DNA of 11,425 nt from contig DAICZV010000024.1 in the NCBI GenBank assembly GCA_027310975.1, positions 396 to 11,820 on the forward strand, given 5' to 3'. Position 1 is the first letter of the stretch. Each line of letters begins with the position of its first letter. The stretch comes from a bacterium (GTDB taxonomy: Bacteria > Patescibacteriota > Minisyncoccia > UBA6257 > GWB1-50-10). The translations under genes and the position numbers were made by a program. Of this stretch, positions 1 through 6,266 are shown in pieces. The notes below the pieces were generated by a model that was given only the letters and a program-made list of their open reading frames with translations, did no database searches and had not been told where the DNA came from.

Positions 1-70
1 ACCCCCGCCTAGAGTGAGGCTAAGCGGCGGAAGCGCCGGAACCGACCTGTTAATATCAAACTGGAAATTT

Positions 71-98
71 AAAAGTCCCGCTTGGAAGCGGGACTTTT
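71..98 (-). terminator. intrinsic terminator, potentially bidirectional
   Basis: A perfect hairpin: AAAAGTCCCGCTT pairs with AAGCGGGACTTTT around a 2-nt loop. It is flanked by A4 and T4, so it could act in both directions. It defines the 3' end of the proposed minus-strand small RNA; in the other direction it could end something entering from outside the window. Confidence 0.7.
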
Positions 99-220
99 AA
101 CGGCGAGAAAGCTTCGGTTGAATTAACCACCCCCATTCCGCGAGCATAGGAATAGGAACGCTTAATTCAACCAAAGGCGTTTCCCTGAACCGTTAGCAAG
201 GCCTCACTTCCCTACTAACT
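71..220 (-). ncRNA. candidate structured small RNA (class unknown)
   Basis: No convincing protein lies here, but on the minus strand the stretch has a promoter, ordered helices and an intrinsic terminator. From a predicted start near 220 the RNA would fold as a 5' hairpin (GUUAG pairing CUAAC), then a long hairpin whose core is a perfect 11-bp helix (GGUUGAAUUAA with UUAAUUCAACC) extended by broken helices (AACGG/CCGUU, GAAA/UUUC) and capped by AUUCC/GGAAU, then the terminator. The long interrupted rod is loosely like 6S RNA, but I cannot match it to 6S, tmRNA, RNase P or SRP RNA. Length about 150 nt. That it is transcribed is inference from promoter plus terminator. Confidence 0.5.
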
Positions 221-226
221 TTCTTA

Positions 227-235
227 ATTATACCA
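227..235 (-). promoter_or_regulatory. extended -10 promoter of the small RNA
   Basis: Minus-strand TGGTATAAT (TGn plus a consensus TATAAT at 232-227). No good -35 box is found at the usual distance, as often tolerated with extended -10 promoters. The 11-mer TTTGGTATAAT is identical to the one in front of the SIMPL gene near 6206-6216. Predicted transcription start is about 220. Confidence 0.55.
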
Positions 236-316
236 AACTACAGGAAACCCAGTTGAAATGCAACTCCTTTGGTTTCATGAGATATAACGAGCCACCCTCC
301 CCATTGTTACTTAAAT

Positions 317-349
317 AGAATGTATGGGAGCTTCGCTCCCATACATTCT
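317..349 (-). terminator. hairpin after the membrane-protein gene
   Basis: A perfect 15-bp inverted repeat (317-331 with 335-349) with a 3-nt loop, starting 12 nt beyond the stop codon of the membrane-protein gene. The downstream T tract is poor (CTATTTAAG), so it may act as a weak terminator or as a 3' stabilising structure. Confidence 0.55.
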
Positions 350-360
350 GGGGATAACTT

Positions 361-1122
361 TTAGCCCAAAACCCAGGGAACAACGGCGAAAATAAGCACT
401 AAAAAGACCATAAGGACCGTGATTTCCCGGAAAACCAGGCCGGTTTTGAGGTGTCCCCGGAAAAAGGCCGTTAAGATGTCCCGGAGGACGATAAAGACCA
501 AGGTGAGGACCGCCGCGGCGTTCAGGAAGCCCAGGGGCAGGAAGACCAGAATAGCCGCCATCTCGGTAAGGACCAGCCCTCCGCCCCAGGCGGTGAGGCG
601 CTCCCGGCGGGCAAAACGCTCCGGGCCGGACCGGAAGGCCGACCGGAGGAGAATGACGGAAAAGGCGAAGGTCGCGGCGAGAAACCCGATATCGCCCCAA
701 AAGTAGGCGGTCGGCTCACCGGCGAAGACATAAAAAGCGGTCGCGGCGGATACGGCGAAGAGTCCGGCCTCTCCCAAACCCGCGACCAGGGCCCGATTCG
801 GCCAAAGCAGACGGGTATCACCCAGCCAAAGATACAGAAGGGCGCCATAAAGGCAGGCGATAATGTAAAAGATAAATCCGAACGAGACCGAGCCGGCCAC
901 CCAGGCCCAAACGGCGAGAAGGAAGAAGAAGGCGCGCCGGTGCGTCCGCTCCACGCCCTCCGAAAAATAGACCCAGGCGGAAACGCCGAGAAAAATCACT
1001 ACGCCCCAGAAAGAGAACCCTAAAAGCCCCGCGAAGAGCAGAGCCAGAAAACCGGCGAGGGTCTTAGCGAGTAACCTCCACCCGATTTTCGCGGTTAAGG
1101 ACGATATTAGCCTTTTCACCAT
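361..1122 (-). CDS. polytopic membrane protein, unknown function
   Basis: I do not recognise this family. The 253-residue product is almost entirely hydrophobic, with about eight likely membrane helices (roughly residues 15-55 as two, 65-105 as two, 115-140, 145-170, 180-215 and 230-253), few charged loops (a basic stretch near HRR and another near RFARRER) and no visible catalytic motif. The ATG at 1122 (MVKRLISS) lies inside the last 20 codons of clpB in another frame, giving a 59-nt overlap, and the upstream GGGCGGA is a poor ribosome site, so translation is probably coupled to clpB. A longer start at 1164 is possible but adds a polar stretch before the first helix. A perfect hairpin follows the stop. 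It is likely the last gene of the clpB transcript; a role in stress or envelope upkeep is only suggested by position. Confidence 0.75.
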   Translation of the reverse strand: MVKRLISSLTAKIGWRLLAKTLAGFLALLFAGLLGFSFWGVVIFLGVSAWVYFSEGVERTHRRAFFFLLAVWAWVAGSVSFGFIFYIIACLYGALLYLWLGDTRLLWPNRALVAGLGEAGLFAVSAATAFYVFAGEPTAYFWGDIGFLAATFAFSVILLRSAFRSGPERFARRERLTAWGGGLVLTEMAAILVFLPLGFLNAAAVLTLVFIVLRDILTAFFRGHLKTGLVFREITVLMVFLVLIFAVVPWVLG

Positions 1123-3709
1123 CTTTAAGCAGTCCGCCCACGATCTTTTCGGCCAGCGCGTCAACGATCACCTTTTGAATGAGGCGTTTAACGGGCCGCG
1201 CGCCGTAGTTCGGATCAAAACCGTTCTCCACGAGGTACTTTTTGACCTCGGGTCTTATGTTAAGCGTTATGCCCTTCGCCGCCAAGCGCTCCGTAACCTC
1301 GGCGAGCTGGATGTCCACGATGCTTTCAATATCCTTGGGGGTCAAAGCATTGAAGATGACGGTCTCGTCCAGCCGGTTCAGGAACTCCGGCTTGAAGGTC
1401 TCGCGGAGGGATTCCATCACCCGGCCGCGGAAATTCTCCGCTTTTTCCTCCATCTCTTTGCCATCATGCCCGAATTTGAAGCCCAAACCGGACATTTCGC
1501 GGAAATATTCGCTCCCGACATTGGAGGTGAGGATAATGACGGTGTTCTTGAAATTGACGGTCTTGCCCTTGGCGTCCGTGAGGCGCCCGTTGTCCAGTAT
1601 CTGGAGAAGCAGGTTGAAGACCTCCGGATGGGCTTTTTCTATCTCGTCAAAGAGAACCAGACTGTACGGCCGATGGCGCACCGTGTCGGTGAGCTGGCCT
1701 CCCTCTTCGTAGCCGACGTACCCCGGCGGGGAACCCACGAGGCGCGAAACGGAGTGGCGCTCCATATATTCGGACATGTCTATCCGCACGAGCGCCTTTT
1801 CGTCGTTGAACATGAAATCAGCGAGGGCTCGGGCGAGTTCGGTCTTCCCCACGCCCGTCGGCCCGAGGAACATAAAGGAACCCGACGGCCGGTCTTCGGC
1901 CGCGAGGCCCGCGCGGCTGCGGCGCAAAGCCCGGGCGACCGCCTGGATGGCCTCTGCCTGGCCGACCACCCGTTCTTTCAAAACCTCTTCTATTCGGCCG
2001 AGCTTTTGCATCTCGGACTCCAGCATCCGCGAGACGGGGATGCCCGTCCAGCGGCTGACGACCGCGGCAATATCCTCTTCGTCCACCACCTCTTTTATAA
2101 AGCGCTTTTCGCCCGCGGCGGCCGGCTGGCCGGCTACCTTTTCGGCTTCCGCATACTTTCTTTCCGCCTTGGGCAGTTCGCCGTATCTGATTTCGGCCAC
2201 GCGGTCAAAGTTTCCCTCGCGTTCGGCGAGCTCGGCCTCGTGCCTCAGGTCTTCCAGCGCCCGCCGCAGGCCGTGCAGATCGCTCATGCCGCCCTTCTCG
2301 CCGGACCACTGCTTCGTGAGGCGGTTATCCTCGCTCTTCAATTTTTTCAAATTCTTTTCCACCGCGGCAAGACGGTCCGCCTTCCCCTTCGCCCGGCTCT
2401 TTTCTTTAATGAGCGCGGAACGCTCCACTTCCAGGCGCGTCACTTCGCGCCGCACCTTTTCAATTTCCGAGGGAATACTGTCCGACTCCAGGCGCCGCGC
2501 GGCCGCGGCCTCGTCTATGAGGTCCACCGCCTTGTCGGGCAGGAACCGGTCGGTAATGTAGCGCGCGCCAAGATTCACGGCGGCTTGCAAAGCGCCGTCC
2601 GAGATTTTCAAACCGTGGTGCATTTCGTACTTTTCCTTAAGGCCGCGGAGGATGGCGATGGAATCGTCCACCGATGGCTCGTCAACGTAAATGGGCTGGA
2701 AGCGGCGCTCCAGGGCCGCGTCCTTTTCAATGTACCTCTGGTATTCCTTGATGGTCGTCGCGCCGATCGCGTGGAGTTCGCCTCTCGCGAGCGGCGGCTT
2801 CAAAAGATTAGAGGCGTCCATGGAACCTTCGGCCATGCCCGCGCCCACTATCATGTGGATCTCGTCTATGAAAAGGATGATCTTGCCTTCGGACCGCTGG
2901 ACCTCTTTAAGGAACGCCTTGAAGCGGTCTTCAAATTCGCCGCGGAACTTCGTCCCGGCGATGAGAGATCCCAAGTCCATCATCACGATTTCTTTGTTTT
3001 TGAGCGACTCCGGCACATCGCCCGAAACAATGCGCTGAGCGAGGCCTTCCACGATCGCGGTCTTCCCCACGCCCGGTTCGCCGATCAAGACCGGATTGTT
3101 CTTCATCCGGCGGGAGAGAATTTGCATCAGGCGCCGCAACTCTTCTTCGCGGCCGATCACCGGGTCCAGTTTTCCGTCGCGGGCTTTTTCCGTCAGGTTC
3201 ACGGCGTACTTTTCCAAGACCTGGAATTTGCTCTCCGGCGTCTCGTCCGTCACCCGGGTCGCCCCGCGCAACTGGCCGAGCGTTTTCGTCAGCGCGTCCC
3301 GGCGGGCGCCGAAGCGCGTCAAAAGTTCCATGGCCAAAGAGGGCACTTCCAAAATGGCGAGGAGCAGGTGCTCGCAGGAAATGAACTCGTCCTTGCTTTT
3401 AAGCGCTATCTCGCCGGCCTTGTCCAATATCCGCATCAGCTCCTGCGAAAGATAAAGCTGGCCGACCGCGCCGCCGCCGGTCACGATCTTCGGAAGTTTT
3501 TGGAGCGCCTGGACGATTTCGCGTTCCAGTTCCGAAACGCTCACGCCCGAACGCACGAGGAGCGGGCGCACCAGCGTCTGGTCGTCATCCAAAAGGGAGA
3601 GCAAAAGATGAAGCGCCTTGAGCTCGCCGCTACCGTACCGCGCGACGAGTTCCTGCGCGCCCTGAAGGGCCTCCTGGGCTTTGATGGTGAATTTTTGAAA
3701 GTTGGGCAT
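1064..3709 (-). CDS. clpB: ATP-dependent disaggregase ClpB (Hsp100)
   Basis: Cytosolic AAA+ chaperone that, with DnaK, pulls polypeptides out of aggregates through its hexameric pore. The 881 residues show the whole ClpB plan: two Clp N repeats (about 1-145); first ATPase with Walker A GEPGVGKT (210-217), Walker B ILFIDE (278-283) and arginine finger LERRF (333-337); a long coiled-coil middle domain (about 405-530), which separates ClpB from ClpA and ClpX; second ATPase with GPTGVGKT (616-623), pore loop GYVG (663-666) and VLFDE (685-689); and a C-terminal D2-small domain ending in GARPVKRLIQ. The EGSMDASNLLKPPLARGELH stretch is typical ClpB. The start ATG has no Shine-Dalgarno. A CIRCE operator and structured leader precede it; a membrane-protein gene overlaps its end. 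No dnaK, grpE or hrcA is in the window, so they must lie elsewhere. Confidence 0.97.
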   Translation of the reverse strand: MPNFQKFTIKAQEALQGAQELVARYGSGELKALHLLLSLLDDDQTLVRPLLVRSGVSVSELEREIVQALQKLPKIVTGGGAVGQLYLSQELMRILDKAGEIALKSKDEFISCEHLLLAILEVPSLAMELLTRFGARRDALTKTLGQLRGATRVTDETPESKFQVLEKYAVNLTEKARDGKLDPVIGREEELRRLMQILSRRMKNNPVLIGEPGVGKTAIVEGLAQRIVSGDVPESLKNKEIVMMDLGSLIAGTKFRGEFEDRFKAFLKEVQRSEGKIILFIDEIHMIVGAGMAEGSMDASNLLKPPLARGELHAIGATTIKEYQRYIEKDAALERRFQPIYVDEPSVDDSIAILRGLKEKYEMHHGLKISDGALQAAVNLGARYITDRFLPDKAVDLIDEAAAARRLESDSIPSEIEKVRREVTRLEVERSALIKEKSRAKGKADRLAAVEKNLKKLKSEDNRLTKQWSGEKGGMSDLHGLRRALEDLRHEAELAEREGNFDRVAEIRYGELPKAERKYAEAEKVAGQPAAAGEKRFIKEVVDEEDIAAVVSRWTGIPVSRMLESEMQKLGRIEEVLKERVVGQAEAIQAVARALRRSRAGLAAEDRPSGSFMFLGPTGVGKTELARALADFMFNDEKALVRIDMSEYMERHSVSRLVGSPPGYVGYEEGGQLTDTVRHRPYSLVLFDEIEKAHPEVFNLLLQILDNGRLTDAKGKTVNFKNTVIILTSNVGSEYFREMSGLGFKFGHDGKEMEEKAENFRGRVMESLRETFKPEFLNRLDETVIFNALTPKDIESIVDIQLAEVTERLAAKGITLNIRPEVKKYLVENGFDPNYGARPVKRLIQKVIVDALAEKIVGGLLKDGEKANIVLNRENRVEVTR

Positions 3710-3738
3710 GCGAAGTTTATTAAAATTTATGAGTTCAC

Positions 3739-3756
3739 GGCGAAATAAATTTCGCC
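3739..3756 (-). repeat. palindrome in the clpB leader near the start codon
   Basis: A perfect 18-nt palindrome, GGCGAAAT-AA-ATTTCGCC, about 30 nt upstream of the clpB ATG. A second CGCC...GGCG element sits at about 3770-3787 and shares the AATAAATTT core, so the two could form alternative helices in the leader RNA. Any regulatory role is inference. Confidence 0.4.
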
Positions 3757-3866
3757 ATAAACGAGCACCCGCCTAAATTTATTGGCGATTTTATGACCGA
3801 CATTGTATTGCAAATCAATCTTCATGGTTTTGCAAATTCTTGCGATAAACAAAAATTTTGGCGGGT

Positions 3867-3923
3867 AAAAGCGTGGTCATTGAAAATCCATCGCTCCGCT
3901 CGGATTTTCAAACCAACGCTTTT
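3867..3923 (-). promoter_or_regulatory. long hairpin at the 5' end of the clpB leader
   Basis: Outer arms AAAAGCG (3867-3873) and CGCTTTT (3917-3923), a partly paired middle (GGT with ACC) and inner perfect 9-bp arms TGAAAATCC (3881-3889) and GGATTTTCA (3902-3910) form one long interrupted hairpin. It begins at the predicted clpB transcription start, so the mRNA would carry it at its 5' end. Such structures stabilise transcripts or sense temperature in other systems; here this is inference. Confidence 0.45.
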
Positions 3924-3929
3924 ATTATA
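3924..3929 (-). promoter_or_regulatory. clpB: -10 box of the clpB promoter
   Basis: A consensus TATAAT on the minus strand, about 27 nt downstream of the CIRCE element and about 215 nt upstream of the clpB ATG. The expected -35 position (TCCCGA) is poor. Predicted start near 3917, giving a leader of about 208 nt. This is the best -10 between the htrA stop and clpB. Confidence 0.5.
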
Positions 3930-3955
3930 CTTCATTCTACCCATTTTCGGGATGA

Positions 3956-3982
3956 TTAGCAAATCAAGAGCGTGAGTGCTAA
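3956..3982. promoter_or_regulatory. CIRCE operator (HrcA binding site)
   Basis: The sequence fits the CIRCE consensus TTAGCACTC-N9-GAGTGCTAA with exact spacing: TTAGCAAAT, nine bases, GAGTGCTAA. The right half is 9 of 9 and the left 6 of 9 identical. CIRCE is bound by the heat-shock repressor HrcA. It lies immediately upstream of the clpB core promoter, so clpB is its likely target; no other start codon lies between them. Confidence 0.8.
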
Positions 3983-3993
3983 TAGACCGAGAA

Positions 3994-4074
3994 GGCGGCG
4001 AAGCGGTGTAAAAAAGTGGGTAAGACTTGGCCAAGCGGCCCGGAGCGCACACTTTTTTATACCGCCGAGCCGCC
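3994..4074. terminator. large imperfect hairpin after htrA, likely bidirectional terminator
   Basis: Arms of 25 nt (3994-4018 and 4050-4074) match at 21 positions and contain A6/T6 blocks (AAAAAAGTG with CACTTTTTT), with an inner GGCC-AAGC-GGCC hairpin at 4029-4040. It overlaps the htrA stop codon and separates htrA from the CIRCE/clpB promoter region. The T6 inside the distal arm suggests termination in either direction. Confidence 0.55.
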
Positions 4075-5339
4075 TATTGAGAGAGATTGGCCGGGAGCTC
4101 CCCGAGCGTGACGGAGACGTTCAAGACGTTCGTCCCCCGCTGTACCTTGAGTTCCACCGTGTCGCCCACGGCGTAATTGCCGATGAGCGTGGAAAGAGCG
4201 TTCGTCGCGTCCACCTTCGTGCCGTTCACGGAGAGGATGATGTCTTCGGCCTGCAGGCCCGCTTTTTCCGCCGGCGAGTTCGGCAATACGGCCGGGCCGT
4301 TCGTATCGCCTCTAAGGAGCGCGCCATAAGTGACTGGCAGGTTCTGGGCCTTAGCGAGAGAGGCGGTCACCGCAAGATACCGCACGCCGAGATACGGCGT
4401 TTGGATGGAACCGGTCTTTTCCACCGAACTAATGTCGCCCTTCGCCTGATTGATGGGGATGGCAAAGCCGATGCTCTGCGCCCCCTGGGCGATCGCGGTG
4501 TTGATGCCGACGACATCCCCGTTCAAATTGAGGAGCGGCCCGCCGGAATTGCCCGGATTGATGGCCGCGTCTGTCTGAAGGACGCCCGAGATGTTCTCGG
4601 AGCCGTAGGTCGCGCCCGAAGCGGTGATGTCCCGCGCGAGTCCCGAGATGACGCCCACCGAGACGGTGTTTTGGAACTGCCCCAGGGCATTGCCGATTGC
4701 GATGGCCGTCTGGCCCAATTCAATGGAATCGGAGTTGCCGAGAGTGACGGCCGGGAGGCCGGTTGCGTTTATCTTTACGACCGCGAGGTCCCGGTTGGGG
4801 TCGCGGGCCAGGACGGTCGCCTTGTATTTCGTGCCATCGTTCAAAAGGACGGTGTAGGTCGCGTTCGTGTCCGAGACCACGTGCTTATTGGTCAAAATGA
4901 GGCCATTCGGAGAGATGATGAAGCCGCTCCCGCCGCCGACTTCCGTGGAGGTGGTGCCCGTTTGGCAGGGCTGGGAAAAATTGAACCCGCCGCCGAAAAA
5001 CTGCTGGAACTCGGGCGGCAGATTGGAGAACGGGTTCGTCGGACACTGTTCAATTACCGGCAGGTCTTTGGTGATGACGATGGAAACGACGGAAGGCGCC
5101 GCCTTCTTCACCGCGTTTATGACCGCCTGCTCGTAGCTGTTGCCGGAAACGTAGGGCTGCGCGGCGGCTGGTTGGCTTCCCGGGGCCGTTGAGGTGGCCG
5201 TCTTGCCCGTCAGGAAATCCCAAATATTTCCGAAAACGTCCGCCCGCGCGAGCGACGCGGTCGCGATGGAGCCGAAGAACCCGCCCACGAGGGCCGCGGC
5301 AATGGCAATGACGATTATTTTTTTGGAGATGTCGGACAT
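4074..5339 (-). CDS. htrA: HtrA/DegP-like serine protease with one PDZ domain
   Basis: Membrane-anchored protease that degrades or handles misfolded envelope proteins. Of 421 residues, 7-30 form a signal anchor (IIVIAIAAALVGGFFGSIA), followed by a Thr/Ser/Ala/Pro-rich linker (46-66). The trypsin-like domain has the full triad: His153 in TNKHVV, Asp184 in NRDLAVV and Ser265 in NPGNSGGPL. A single PDZ domain (about 315-412) includes YLGVR, SPAEKAGLQAEDIILSVNG and the last strand. One PDZ makes it DegS/HtrA-like in layout rather than two-PDZ DegP. An inserted loop (95-135) is rich in Phe, Gly and Gln and has the only two cysteines seen, C99 and C125, a possible disulfide. It follows the SIMPL gene by 80 nt and precedes clpB, fitting a quality-control block. 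Confidence 0.95.
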   Translation of the reverse strand: MSDISKKIIVIAIAAALVGGFFGSIATASLARADVFGNIWDFLTGKTATSTAPGSQPAAAQPYVSGNSYEQAVINAVKKAAPSVVSIVITKDLPVIEQCPTNPFSNLPPEFQQFFGGGFNFSQPCQTGTTSTEVGGGSGFIISPNGLILTNKHVVSDTNATYTVLLNDGTKYKATVLARDPNRDLAVVKINATGLPAVTLGNSDSIELGQTAIAIGNALGQFQNTVSVGVISGLARDITASGATYGSENISGVLQTDAAINPGNSGGPLLNLNGDVVGINTAIAQGAQSIGFAIPINQAKGDISSVEKTGSIQTPYLGVRYLAVTASLAKAQNLPVTYGALLRGDTNGPAVLPNSPAEKAGLQAEDIILSVNGTKVDATNALSTLIGNYAVGDTVELKVQRGTNVLNVSVTLGELPANLSQ

Positions 5340-5356
5340 TTTAAGTTCTAACGCCT

Positions 5357-5387
5357 AAAACTGACGCCGAAGAGGTATTTCAGTTTT
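5357..5387. repeat. inverted repeat in the SIMPL-htrA gap
   Basis: AAAACTGA (5357-5364) and TCAGTTTT (5380-5387) form a perfect 8-bp inverted repeat around 15 nt, with A4 and T4 ends. It overlaps a possible TATAAA box (minus strand, 5390-5385). It could be a weak terminator for the SIMPL gene or an operator for htrA; the sequence alone does not decide. Confidence 0.35.
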
Positions 5388-5419
5388 ATACGAACGAAGG
5401 GAGAAGACGGGTGCAACTG

Positions 5420-6199
5420 CTATTTAATCTCGTACTGGAGAGTGACCGAAACCTGGACCTCTTCGGAACCGGGCTCAATTGTCGGCGCCGGAGCGGAGGC
5501 CCCGCCCAAGCCGGCGGGCGCGGACATGTTCTTGGCGTAAGCATAGACCGGCTGATAATTGTTGGTGTTTACGGAAAGCAGGCGGCCCACCGAGAACCCG
5601 GCTTCCTGGGCGATCGCCTGGGCCTGGGCCTGGGCCTTTGTTATCGCGTCCGCCCGGGCTTGGGCTTCAACCGAAGTCGGGTCATCTATCGTAAATTGGA
5701 GGGAGGAAACGGTGTTCGCGCCGTTTTTCACGACGCCCGCGAGAATGTCGCCGATCTTCGTGAAATCGCGGACCTTCACGTCAACGTTCTGCGATACCGT
5801 GTAGCCGACGATTGTGGGCGGCGGGCAGGGCGTGATACTGGAATAAGCGTACTGGCACGAGGTGTACCGAGGCGAAATGTCGTAACCGCTCGTCTGGATG
5901 TCCTTTACGTCCACGCCGTCGCCCTTCACGAAGGCAATGGCTTTGTTCACCGCCGTCGTGTTCTGGGTCTGGAGCGCACCGAGGTCTGTCCCGCCCTGGG
6001 TCGTGACGCTAAAAGTAAACTCGGCCACGTCCGGCACGCCCACGGCCTTGCCTTGGGACGTCACGTAGAAACTCCGATAAGACGACGGCTGGATGGAAGA
6101 GCCGTAAGTGCCGGCCGCCGAAAGCGCGGCGTAACCGACGGTGAGAACCGCGATGATGATAGCGACGTTTAGATACCCCCTCAATTTATCCATGTTCAT
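5420..6199 (-). CDS. membrane-anchored SIMPL/DUF541 domain protein
   Basis: The 259 residues begin with a short basic start and one hydrophobic anchor (about 11-30), then a SIMPL (DUF541) domain outside the membrane. Family marks are VTSQGKAVGVPDVAEFTFSV (46-65), GYTVSQNVDVKVRD (132-145) and the long helix with AQARADAITKAQAQAQAIAQ (179-198), ending in a strand EVQVSVTLQYEIK. SIMPL proteins are oligomeric envelope proteins with no settled biochemical role; some are linked to stress or surface structures. C115 and C125 are close and could form a disulfide. The first ATG (6199) is preferred because a perfect -10 box ends 6 nt upstream, which implies a leaderless mRNA; an ATG at 6193 is the alternative. 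The gene precedes htrA on the same strand. Confidence 0.9.
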   Translation of the reverse strand: MNMDKLRGYLNVAIIIAVLTVGYAALSAAGTYGSSIQPSSYRSFYVTSQGKAVGVPDVAEFTFSVTTQGGTDLGALQTQNTTAVNKAIAFVKGDGVDVKDIQTSGYDISPRYTSCQYAYSSITPCPPPTIVGYTVSQNVDVKVRDFTKIGDILAGVVKNGANTVSSLQFTIDDPTSVEAQARADAITKAQAQAQAIAQEAGFSVGRLLSVNTNNYQPVYAYAKNMSAPAGLGGASAPAPTIEPGSEEVQVSVTLQYEIK

Positions 6200-6205
6200 A
6201 TTCTC

Positions 6206-6214
6206 ATTATACCA
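6206..6214 (-). promoter_or_regulatory. extended -10 promoter, leaderless SIMPL gene
   Basis: TGGTATAAT on the minus strand; the TATAAT (6211-6206) is followed by six bases and then the ATG at 6199. Transcription normally starts about 7 nt after the -10 box, so the first base of the mRNA should be at or next to the start codon. The larger match TTTGGTATAAT is shared with the small-RNA promoter near 227. Confidence 0.65.
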
Positions 6215-6228
6215 AATGCCGCCGGTGT

Positions 6229-6266
6229 TTGCCGGAAAGGCAACTAAAGATTAGGATTTTCCTAAT
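6229..6266 (+). promoter_or_regulatory. two small hairpins leading into the cysteine desulfurase start
   Basis: TTGCC-GGAAA-GGCAA (6229-6243) is followed by ATTAGGA-TTT-TCCTAAT (6250-6266). The second hairpin contains the only Shine-Dalgarno-like AGGA (6253-6256, 8 nt before the ATG) in its left arm and the first two bases of the start codon in its right arm, so folding would hide the ribosome site. Regulation by folding is inference. Confidence 0.4.

Noticed and set aside
1..60. Faint likeness to a 23S rRNA segment (GTGAGGC ... GTTAATAT) on the plus strand
   Set aside because: Only short matches, and the helix that should close around TTAATAT is missing. The same bases are also an open frame to 100. 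A covariance search of a longer contig would decide.
1175..3748. An 857-codon open frame on the plus strand
   Set aside because: It lies antisense to clpB, whose protein is complete and conserved. Long antisense frames are common in G+C-rich genes, and its translation shows no domain.
3793..3975. A 60-codon plus-strand frame in the clpB leader region
   Set aside because: It runs through the inverted repeat, the -10 box and the CIRCE element and has no ribosome site or family likeness.
3972..5192. A 406-codon plus-strand frame
   Set aside because: Antisense to htrA; composition artefact, Arg/Gly/Asp-rich, no recognisable motif.
5411..6172. A 253-codon plus-strand frame
   Set aside because: Antisense to the SIMPL gene, which has clear family motifs and a promoter.
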